A stretch of DNA of 7,143 nt, taken from assembly GCA_003508005.1 (NCBI GenBank), contig DNUE01000090.1:200-7342 (forward strand), given 5' to 3'. A model generated the notes under the pieces. It did no database searches. It was given only the letters and a program-made list of their open reading frames with translations, and was not told the DNA's origin. Origin of the DNA: Desulfobulbaceae bacterium. GTDB lineage: Bacteria; Desulfobacterota; Desulfobulbia; Desulfobulbales; Desulfobulbaceae. Below, one piece after another: positions 1 to 5,346 of the stretch. Position 1 is the first letter of the stretch. Each line of letters opens with the position of its first letter. The translations under genes were made by a program, and so were the position numbers.

Positions 1-53
1 TCAAGAGGGGGCTTTATCGTCCCAAACTGAATAGTTCCGTTTGAAAGATGACA

Positions 54-806
54 TCACATGGCGGCCAATCTTCGCAACAGCCCCATTGTTGACGGCAGGG
101 CAATGCCTGTCGCGTTATCAGGCTGGAACCGGAGCTGAAAGGCCCTCAGGATATCCTTTGTCGTGACGCACACGACATTGCTGACGCCAACTGGCGGGTT
201 TGCTGAGTCGAAAACGTAGACATAGGCTCCATCCCTGGTGCCATAGGCATGTTCCTTCGGGTAGCCGCAGGCCTCAAGGAAGGACTGGATCTGTGGCTGG
301 GCGGCAACGACCTCGCTCTGAGCGCCACTGGGCCAGAGGCCGATTCCAGCCTCGGCCAGCTCTTTCCAGGGAAACTTCACTCCAGGGTCGTCCTTGCGTT
401 TTGGAGCGATATCGGAATGGCCAACGACATTGCGGTGGGAGATACCCGGATTCCGGGCAATGATTACTGTGCAGAGGTCGATCAGCGCCTCGATTTGCGC
501 CGTCGGGTAGTCCCTGGTGTTACCGTCGAGATTGACGATCTCGATTCCGATGGATCTCCCATTGACGCCGGTTTTACCGCGCCACATCGACAACCCGGCG
601 TGCCAGCCGACCTCGCAGTCTTCAAGAATCTGATAGACGGTTCCGTCCTCGGCAAGCACGTAGTGTGAACTCACCTCCCCGTATCGAAGGACTCGCAGGG
701 ACGCCTCCAGATCCAGGGCGGTGAAGTGCAGCACCAGGGTATCGACCTTTTCCGTTCGTGGCCGGAAGCTGGCGGATTGAATCCGCGCGTTCTGAATCGT
801 CACCAT
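54..806 (-). CDS. N-acetylmuramoyl-L-alanine amidase, AmiD/AmpD type (Amidase_2 family), no signal peptide
   Basis: Predicted zinc amidase that cleaves the lactyl-amide bond between MurNAc and L-Ala in peptidoglycan or muropeptides. The 250-residue protein has an Amidase_2 core at about residues 20-160. Seen in it: VLHFTA with H27, SSHYVL, WHAG, GIEI with E89, and VVGHSDIAPKRKDDPG giving H130, K136 and D140. By analogy with the family, H27, H130 and D140 are the zinc ligands and E89/K136 are catalytic. FPWKELAEAGIGLWP closes the core, as in E. coli AmiD. The C-terminal part (about 165-250) ends in AFQLRFQPDN...LLRRL, a peptidoglycan-binding-like helical repeat, with an apparent insertion of about 25 residues near 186-212. 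AmiD is an outer-membrane lipoprotein, but this protein has no leader, and an in-frame TGA two codons before the ATG rules out an upstream extension. It may therefore act in the cytoplasm on recycled muropeptides, like AmpD. GAGAGAG lies very close to the ATG, so the GTG at codon 2 is an alternative start. It lies 57 nt downstream of hemC on the same strand. Confidence 0.92.
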   Translation of the reverse strand: MVTIQNARIQSASFRPRTEKVDTLVLHFTALDLEASLRVLRYGEVSSHYVLAEDGTVYQILEDCEVGWHAGLSMWRGKTGVNGRSIGIEIVNLDGNTRDYPTAQIEALIDLCTVIIARNPGISHRNVVGHSDIAPKRKDDPGVKFPWKELAEAGIGLWPSGAQSEVVAAQPQIQSFLEACGYPKEHAYGTRDGAYVYVFDSANPPVGVSNVVCVTTKDILRAFQLRFQPDNATGIALPSTMGLLRRLAAM

Positions 807-863
807 GCTCTCTCAAAAAGCTGAATGATTTCGGCAGCAAACAGGATGCGAGACAGCAGGCGC

Positions 864-1796
864 TTACCCCTGGTGCTGGCGAATTGCGGCCAGCATTTCC
901 CGCCCCCCGTTATCAAGGATAGAGTGGCCCAGTTGTTCGCCCAAGCGTTCCGCCTCCCGGCGGGGGGCCTGTCCGGATTTGCGGAGAATGGTGGTTCCAT
1001 CCAGACTGGCAAGCCCCACGGTCAGGGTCAGCATTTCGTTCTCCAGTACCGCCAACCCAAAGGCGGGAATCGAACAGCCCCCTTCCAGGGTGCGCAGATA
1101 GGCCCGTTCGGCCAGAAGACAGGACTCGCTGTCGGCGTTATTAAGACAGTTGCGGATCATGCCCTTCTTGTCCGCCGCCAGCCCGTCAAAGGACTCAATG
1201 GCGATACAGCCCTGACCAACCGGCGGCACAAACTCGTCTTCGGGGAAGACCTTGACGATCATCTCCTCATATCCCATGCGCTTGACCCCGGCATAAGCAA
1301 GCATCAGGGCGTCACAGACACCGTCACCCAGCTTCTTGATCCTGGTCTGCAAATTCCCGCGCATCTCCACGGTCTGCACATGGGGATAATAGTGTTTGAG
1401 CAGGGCGATCCGCCGTACCGACGAGGTGCCGACGCGAATCTTTCGACCGGGATCATCCAGGTTCAGACCTTTATCCAAGGCAAGCAGGACATCGTTGACC
1501 TTTTCCCGCTCGGTGAAGGCGATCAGGCCAAAACCCGGCGGCAGGATGGACTGCATATCCTTGGCGCTGTGCACGGCAATATCGGTGACGCCGCTGCGCA
1601 ACTGGTCCTCCAGCTCTTCGGTGAACACCCCCTTACTGCCGATCTTGGCGATGGACACGTCAAGGATCTTATCGCCCTTGGTCTCCATGGAGCTGATAAC
1701 CGTTTCCATTCCCTGCCCGTTTAACATACGGGCAACGGTCTCGGTCTGCCACATGGCCAGTTTGCTCTTCCGTGATCCTATCTGTATGGTCGTCAT
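864..1796 (-). CDS. hemC: Hydroxymethylbilane synthase (porphobilinogen deaminase)
   Basis: Cytoplasmic enzyme that joins four porphobilinogen molecules head to tail into hydroxymethylbilane, the linear tetrapyrrole precursor of uroporphyrinogen III and hence of haem, sirohaem and cobalamin. At 310 residues it is of normal family length. Seen in order: IGSRKSKLAMWQ at the N-terminus, KGVFTEELE (residues 55-63), VHSAKD with the catalytic-type Asp at residue 80, GTSSVRR (123-129), RGNLQTRIKKL (146-156), PPVGQG (191-196) and LEGGCSIPAFG (237-247). C241 is the expected attachment point of the dipyrromethane cofactor. All key positions are intact, so it should be active. The ATG has a good ribosome binding site, AGGA at 1804-1807 with a 7-nt spacer. 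I see no convincing -35/-10 pair; TAAAAT at about 1815-1820 is the only -10-like hexamer. No hemD follows; the next gene downstream is the amidase. Confidence 0.97.
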   Translation of the reverse strand: MTTIQIGSRKSKLAMWQTETVARMLNGQGMETVISSMETKGDKILDVSIAKIGSKGVFTEELEDQLRSGVTDIAVHSAKDMQSILPPGFGLIAFTEREKVNDVLLALDKGLNLDDPGRKIRVGTSSVRRIALLKHYYPHVQTVEMRGNLQTRIKKLGDGVCDALMLAYAGVKRMGYEEMIVKVFPEDEFVPPVGQGCIAIESFDGLAADKKGMIRNCLNNADSESCLLAERAYLRTLEGGCSIPAFGLAVLENEMLTLTVGLASLDGTTILRKSGQAPRREAERLGEQLGHSILDNGGREMLAAIRQHQG

Positions 1797-1840
1797 GATT
1801 TTTTCCTGCTGAATTTTAAATTGGTCTCATTGTTCCATGC

Positions 1841-1938
1841 TGCCGGACGCCACACCGTGAAACAGCGGTAAAGATTACTGTTTCACGGATGCGGCATAAG
1901 AGGCCGTTATAAAAAGAGCAGGAAAAGCTCTGCTCTTT
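1841..1938 (+). repeat. Structured intergenic repeat, copy A
   Basis: First of two direct copies. The first 67 bases (1841-1907) are identical to 1978-2044. They contain a perfect 11-bp hairpin, CCGTGAAACAG (1855-1865) against CTGTTTCACGG (1878-1888) with a 12-nt loop, enclosed by TGCCG (1841-1845) and CGGCA (1892-1896). A second block, 1910-1938, is identical to 2048-2076 and forms a terminator-like hairpin. Orientation is arbitrary. I do not recognise the family. It lies between divergent genes, about 45 nt upstream of hemC. Confidence 0.9.
1911..1938 (-). terminator. Terminator-like hairpin in repeat copy A
   Basis: Stem AAAGAGCA (1913-1920) against TGCTCTTT (1931-1938), loop of 10 nt. 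Read on the minus strand the stem is followed by a T-tract (TGCTCTTTTTAT). On the plus strand only three T follow before ACG, so plus-strand termination is probably weak. It lies upstream of both flanking genes, so it does not end either of them. Confidence 0.45.
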
Positions 1939-1977
1939 ACGTTATGGCCCTTTGTAGGATCGCCGGCAGATGTGATT

Positions 1978-2090
1978 TGCCGGACGCCACACCGTGAAAC
2001 AGCGGTAAAGATTACTGTTTCACGGATGCGGCATAAGAGGCCGTAAATAAAAAGAGCAGGAAAAGCTCTGCTCTTTTTATAACGGCCTCT
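1978..2090 (+). repeat. Structured intergenic repeat, copy B
   Basis: Second copy, offset by 137-138 bp from copy A. The same 11-bp hairpin has arms at 1992-2002 and 2015-2025. The terminator-like hairpin at 2049-2078 follows. Between the two identical blocks copy B is one base longer than copy A. Its right end (2069-2090) is a perfect 22-nt reverse complement of 1899-1920 in copy A, a longer match than to its own left arm. The end sits directly before the -35 box of the plus-strand gene. Confidence 0.9.
2049..2078 (+). terminator. Bidirectional intrinsic-terminator-like hairpin in repeat copy B
   Basis: A perfect 10-bp stem, AAAAAGAGCA (2049-2058) against TGCTCTTTTT (2069-2078), with a 10-nt loop. 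The T5 tract on either strand makes it look bidirectional. GAGGCCGT (2037-2044) and ACGGCCTC (2082-2089) extend the stem further out. It ends 17 nt before the -35 box of the EEP gene and would block read-through into that gene from the left. Confidence 0.6.
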
Positions 2091-2094
2091 AATA

Positions 2095-2123
2095 TTGCCA
2101 TGCCCTCAGGAAAGCTGTATCAT
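2095..2123 (+). promoter_or_regulatory. Sigma70-like promoter for the EEP-family gene
   Basis: TTGCCA at 2095-2100 matches the -35 consensus at 5 of 6 positions, and TATCAT at 2118-2123 matches the -10 consensus at 5 of 6. The spacing is exactly 17 nt. The expected transcription start is about 2130-2131, which coincides with the ATG at 2131, so the mRNA may be leaderless. Confidence 0.6.
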
Positions 2124-2130
2124 ACCGTCC

Positions 2131-2874
2131 ATGCGCTTCCTCCTCTACAACATACGCTACGCCACCGGTCAGGGTGTGCGTTACCATCTGCCGCTGCCAT
2201 TTTCCGGATTTTTCCGACATACGGCCAACACCCTGGGCCGGATCGTCGAATTCATCGAATCGGTCCAGCCGGACATCATTGCCTTGATCGAGGTGGACGC
2301 CGGCTCCTATCGTTCCGACCGGTGTTGCCAGGCCGATATCATTGCCAGGAAACTTCATCAATTCCACGTCGTTGAGACAAAATACGGCAACGACTCCCTG
2401 GCCAGACGGGTGCCGGTTCTCAACAAACAGTCCAACGCCCTGCTCACCAGGGAAAAAATTACCGCCCACCAGTTTCATTACTTCAACGAGGGATTCAAGC
2501 GTCTGGTTATCGAGGTGGAACTTGCCGATATTGTCGTCTTTATAGTCCACCTTTCGCTGAAGTACCGCCATCGGCAGCAACAGCTTGAACATCTGCACCG
2601 TTTAGTGAAAACCAGCCTCAAGCCCATGATTGTGGCCGGAGATTTCAACACCTTCGGCGGCGGCAGGGAGCTGGAACTGTTCAAGGCGGCAACCGGCCTG
2701 GAAGACGCGAATCCCCTGCGCTTCCCCTCTCACCCCAGTCATGCCCCCCATCGGCAGCTCGACTTTATCCTGCACAGTCCGGAACTTGAGGCCGTTGATT
2801 TCCGTATTCCTGATATCCGGCTCTCAGACCATGCCCCGCTGATCTGTGATTTTATCTTGAAAGGAAAAGATTAA
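2131..2874 (+). CDS. Endonuclease/exonuclease/phosphatase (EEP) superfamily protein
   Basis: Predicted metal-dependent phosphodiesterase or phosphatase of the EEP (DNase I/ExoIII-like) fold. The substrate cannot be read from sequence. The 247-residue protein starts directly on the first strand of the fold, MRFLLYNIRY with N7. It then shows ALIEVD with the metal-binding-type E54, FIVHLS with H140, VAGDFNTFGG with D171 and N173, LDFIL with D211, and LSDHAPL with D233/H234. All expected catalytic positions are present and the gene looks intact. There is no signal peptide or membrane segment. An in-frame TTG at 2095 would add 12 residues, but it lies within the -35 box and the added residues fall before the conserved start, so I chose ATG 2131. 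The only SD-like run, AGGAAAG at 2108-2114, is 16 nt away, which is too far. The gene is monocistronic and convergent with the gene at 2908-3333. Confidence 0.88.
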   Translation: MRFLLYNIRYATGQGVRYHLPLPFSGFFRHTANTLGRIVEFIESVQPDIIALIEVDAGSYRSDRCCQADIIARKLHQFHVVETKYGNDSLARRVPVLNKQSNALLTREKITAHQFHYFNEGFKRLVIEVELADIVVFIVHLSLKYRHRQQQLEHLHRLVKTSLKPMIVAGDFNTFGGGRELELFKAATGLEDANPLRFPSHPSHAPHRQLDFILHSPELEAVDFRIPDIRLSDHAPLICDFILKGKD

Positions 2875-2881
2875 AGACAGG

Positions 2882-2911
2882 CTGACAGGTTTGTCAAAAC
2901 CCTGGCATCAG
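2882..2911. terminator. Possible shared terminator hairpin between convergent genes
   Basis: CAGGTTT (2886-2892) can pair with AAACCCTG (2897-2904) around a GTCA loop with one bulged C. CTGA and TCAG extend it on the outside. The right arm overlaps the stop codon of the minus-strand gene. There is no clear T-tract on either side, so this is only a weak candidate. Confidence 0.25.
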
Positions 2912-3333
2912 TCCCCGGCATACTCATTGATAAACCGGAGATACTCATCGCCCCCCTTGGTTCGCCGCTGGATGGCGCGATGAATGGAGGCCATCACCCG
3001 CACCAGATCTTCCTTGGGGATATCCGACAAATCCTCCTCAATCACCTCGCTGAGAAGTGTATAGCCCTTTTCCTGGGCGGGATCACCAAACTCCAGGGTG
3101 TCGTCCTTGAAGTGATAGTGATCAAAAAATAATTCCAGAATCCGGGCGGCGTCCTTATCCATAAAGATCTCCTCCGGATCGGAGAAACCCAGACGGCACA
3201 AGGTGGATTCTACAGTGCTGGCGATAAACTCCAGCTCCGGCGACCGGGAGAGGGTCTGTATTTCATAATGGGGAACGTTGCGATAGTTTCTGACAGGCTT
3301 GCTGGTGTGATCACCGGGGGTGCACTTGGCCAT
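2908..3333 (-). CDS. Conserved-looking hypothetical protein, 141 residues, unrecognised
   Basis: I do not recognise this protein. It is 141 residues and acidic, with no signal peptide and no membrane segment, so it is probably cytoplasmic. The N-terminal 30 residues are polar and basic (KPVRNYRNV). From about residue 33 it looks helical: ELEFIASTVESTLCRLGF, then ARILELFFDHYHF (63-75), YTLLSEVIEEDLSDI (91-105) and VRVMASIHRAIQRR (111-124), ending YLRFINEYAGD. The two cysteines (C4, C46) are not in a metal-binding pattern. Amphipathic helices and steady codon use suggest a real gene rather than a chance frame. No strong ribosome binding site precedes the ATG at 3333. It stands alone: the EEP gene converges on it from the left with 33 nt between stops, and a palindromic insertion lies upstream. 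Confidence 0.7.
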   Translation of the reverse strand: MAKCTPGDHTSKPVRNYRNVPHYEIQTLSRSPELEFIASTVESTLCRLGFSDPEEIFMDKDAARILELFFDHYHFKDDTLEFGDPAQEKGYTLLSEVIEEDLSDIPKEDLVRVMASIHRAIQRRTKGGDEYLRFINEYAGD

Positions 3334-3691
3334 GATTTTATCTACTGAAAAAGAAATTGATGATTAAAAATATTCTTCTCGTAATCCCTGACGCCTCGTC
3401 ATCAGGTTGCTGCTTCTCAACTGTGAGAATCTCGCATAAAGTCAAAAAAAGCTGTCATTTCGCGCGACAGCGAGAAATCTTTCTTCTTAACTACAGGGTA
3501 CTATTAAGATTTCTCCCGATGGTCGAAATGACAATAGGGCAAGCTGGACTTTTTGCGAGAATATCAACTGTATATCATCGTATTCAACTGTTGTGGTGTT
3601 ATATTTATCCTTCTCTGAATATTTTTTCAACTAATAAGCGGGCCGGCAAAACCATCCCTTGCGTATCGCCGCCCCCGGTTCGTCAGGATTT
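3334..3691. other. Intergenic region of 358 nt, AT-rich
   Basis: This gap lies upstream of the hypothetical gene and downstream of the ABC-F gene, both on the minus strand. Its main content is the palindromic element at 3425-3563 with its flanking 8-bp repeats. Near the ABC-F end, GGGCCGGC-type bases around 3640-3650 could pair with GCCGCCC around 3668-3675, but with a 20-nt loop and no T-tract, so I do not call a terminator. I see no convincing gene here. Confidence 0.6.
3425..3563. mobile_element. MITE-like nested palindrome with 8-bp flanking direct repeat
   Basis: About 139 bp of nested inverted repeats with no coding capacity of its own. Outer arms 3425-3443 and 3547-3565 match at 16 of 19 positions (core CTCGCA...AAAGTC). 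Middle arms TGTCATTTCG (3453-3462) and CGAAATGACA (3524-3533) are perfect over 10 bp. Inner arms GAGAAATCTT (3472-3481) and AAGATTTCTC (3506-3515) are also perfect over 10 bp. TCAACTGT flanks the element at 3417-3424 and 3564-3571, as expected of an 8-bp target-site duplication (the last 2 bases of the longest arm overlap it). A third TCAACTGT at 3584-3591 weakens that reading. Arms of the GTCATTTCG/AGAAATCT type resemble dispersed bacterial intergenic palindromes; this is recollection, not a search. Confidence 0.6.
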
Positions 3692-5338
3692 TCAACACCC
3701 GTCCTCGGCGGATTTACGCAGATAATAATTATAATCCCCCTCATAGGTATGCATGGCGCCGTGATCAATGGCAAAAACCCGATTCACCAGTTGGCGCAGA
3801 AAATGCCGGTCGTGACTAACCAAAATGACCGTGCCGGTGAATTTTTGCAAGGCCTCCAGCAGAACCTCAATGGACTGGATATCCAGATGGTTGGTCGGCT
3901 CATCGAGAATCAGGAAATTCAAGGGCTGGGCCAGAAGGGTGGCCAGCACCACCCGGCTTTTTTCCCCGCCCGACAGGTTGGCGATCCGTTTATCCACATC
4001 GTCCCCCTGAAAAAGAAAGGCGGCGCAGAGATTGCGGATCACCCCGATATTGCCGGTGGGAATCACCGCCTGTACCGTCTCAAAGACCGTGGCCTCCGGA
4101 TTGAGCAGCTCCATGGAATGCTGGCTGAAATAGCCGGGCACGACACCCGCGCCGATCCGCACCGTGCCGCTTGATGGTTCCACCTGACCGGCCAGCACCT
4201 TGAGGAAGGTGGATTTTCCGGCCCCGTTCACCCCGACCACGGCAATCTTTTCCTGACGGCGGATCACCCCGCTCACCCCGCCAAAGACGGACTTTTCCCG
4301 GCCGTCGGTCGCTCCTGTACCGTCCTGCGCCACCCAGGACTTGGCCAAGGAGTCCATCCACACCACGTCGTCGCCGCTGCGCGGAGGCTCGGCGAACTCA
4401 AAACGGACGACCTTCTGCTCCGGAGGCAGTTGAATGCGCTCGATCTTCTCCAGCTTCTTGATGCGCGACTGCACCTGGGCCGCGTGCGAGACCCGGGCCG
4501 CGAAACGGGCGATAAAATCCTCCTCCTTGGCCAGCATCTCCTGCTGGCGGCGATAACTGGCGACCAGTTGCTCCCGCCTGATTTCGCGCTCGCGCAGATA
4601 AAAGTCATAGTTGCCGCTGTAGGTGGTGACCGTCTGCCCCGCCACCTCAATGATCCGGCTGACGATGCGGTTCATGAAGTCGCGGTCATGGCAGGTCATG
4701 AGCAGCGCCCCCTTGAATTCGGTGGCCAGCCACTCCTCCAGCCAGATGATCGATTCCACATCCAGATGGTTGGTGGGCTCGTCCAGCAGGAGCACGTCCG
4801 GGTTGATGGTCAGGATCTTCGCCAGCCCGATGCGCATCTTCCAGCCGCCGCTGAAGGACTCCACCGGCCGCTGCCAGCCGTCAGGGCCGATGCCAAGCCC
4901 GGTGAGCACCGCCTGGGCCCGGGCCTCCAGGTCATATCCGCCCCGGTGCTCAAACTCTTCCACCGCGTTGCCATACCTCTCCAGCAGGGCGGCCATGGCC
5001 TCATCATCCATGGGCTGGGCCATGGCCGCCTCCATGGCCCGCATCTGTTCGCCAAGGGCGGTGACTTCAGCCGCCGCCGCCATCACCTCGGCCAGCACCG
5101 GACGGCCGGCCATCTCCCCCACGTCCTGGGAAAAATAGCCGATCACCGTTTTTTTGGCGCAGGAGATCTCGCCCTTGTCCGGTTGCTCCTCTTTGACAAT
5201 CAACCGGAAGATTGTTGATTTCCCAGCGCCATTGGGACCAACCAGCCCATTACGGCTGCCCGGCAGGATCTGCATGCTGGCATCCTGAAACAGGAGCTGG
5301 GAGCCATGCTGCTTGGTGATATTGGTCAGATGAATCAT
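3692..5338 (-). CDS. ABC-F family ATPase (duplicated ATP-binding cassette, ribosome-associated type)
   Basis: Soluble twin-cassette ATPase of the ABC-F class, whose studied members (EttA, YbiT, YheS, Uup) bind the ribosomal E site and relieve or regulate stalled translation. It is 548 residues, normal length. Cassette 1: Walker A GPNGAGKST (34-42), an Ala/Met-rich arm-like region (about 85-130), signature SFSGGWKMR (161-169), Walker B VLLLDEP with E187, and CHDRDF (216-221). A charged helical linker follows (about 243-305, LREREIRREQ...RIKKLEKIERIQLP), in the position of the P-site tRNA interaction motif. Cassette 2: Walker A GVNGAGKST (369-377), signature LSGGEKSR (455-462), Walker B FLILDEP with E480, and VSHDRHF (507-513). 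There are no membrane segments, so it is not a transporter. The linker and cassette 1 look most like YheS, but I would not fix the subgroup. The start lies 8 nt after the helicase stop, with AGAAGAG (5351-5357) inside the helicase's last codons as ribosome binding site, so the two are probably cotranscribed and perhaps coupled. Confidence 0.95.
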   Translation of the reverse strand: MIHLTNITKQHGSQLLFQDASMQILPGSRNGLVGPNGAGKSTIFRLIVKEEQPDKGEISCAKKTVIGYFSQDVGEMAGRPVLAEVMAAAAEVTALGEQMRAMEAAMAQPMDDEAMAALLERYGNAVEEFEHRGGYDLEARAQAVLTGLGIGPDGWQRPVESFSGGWKMRIGLAKILTINPDVLLLDEPTNHLDVESIIWLEEWLATEFKGALLMTCHDRDFMNRIVSRIIEVAGQTVTTYSGNYDFYLREREIRREQLVASYRRQQEMLAKEEDFIARFAARVSHAAQVQSRIKKLEKIERIQLPPEQKVVRFEFAEPPRSGDDVVWMDSLAKSWVAQDGTGATDGREKSVFGGVSGVIRRQEKIAVVGVNGAGKSTFLKVLAGQVEPSSGTVRIGAGVVPGYFSQHSMELLNPEATVFETVQAVIPTGNIGVIRNLCAAFLFQGDDVDKRIANLSGGEKSRVVLATLLAQPLNFLILDEPTNHLDIQSIEVLLEALQKFTGTVILVSHDRHFLRQLVNRVFAIDHGAMHTYEGDYNYYLRKSAEDGC

Positions 5339-5346
5339 ATGGAAAA

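Noticed and set aside
1..53. Possible terminator after the amidase gene
   Set aside because: CAAAC/GTTTG and GGG/CCC pairings exist, but the stems are short and no T-tract follows on the minus strand.
825..1724. Long plus-strand open frame opposite hemC
   Set aside because: It is the antisense shadow of a clearly real hemC. The translation lacks protein-like patterns.
2095..2130. TTG start adding 12 residues to the EEP protein
   Set aside because: TTG 2095 is the first base triplet of the -35 box, and the conserved fold starts at MRFLLYNIRY from ATG 2131.
3357..3725. Plus-strand open frame of 122 codons in the gap
   Set aside because: It runs straight through the palindromic element and into the end of the ABC-F gene. 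The composition is irregular, with no recognisable domain.
4985..5040. Cluster of CCATGG-rich, Ala/Met-coding repeats
   Set aside because: It encodes the low-complexity arm region of ABC-F cassette 1, which varies normally in the family. No separate element is implied.
4430..5218. Long plus-strand open frames opposite the ABC-F gene
   Set aside because: High GC reduces stop codons on the opposite strand; the ABC-F motifs fully account for this DNA.
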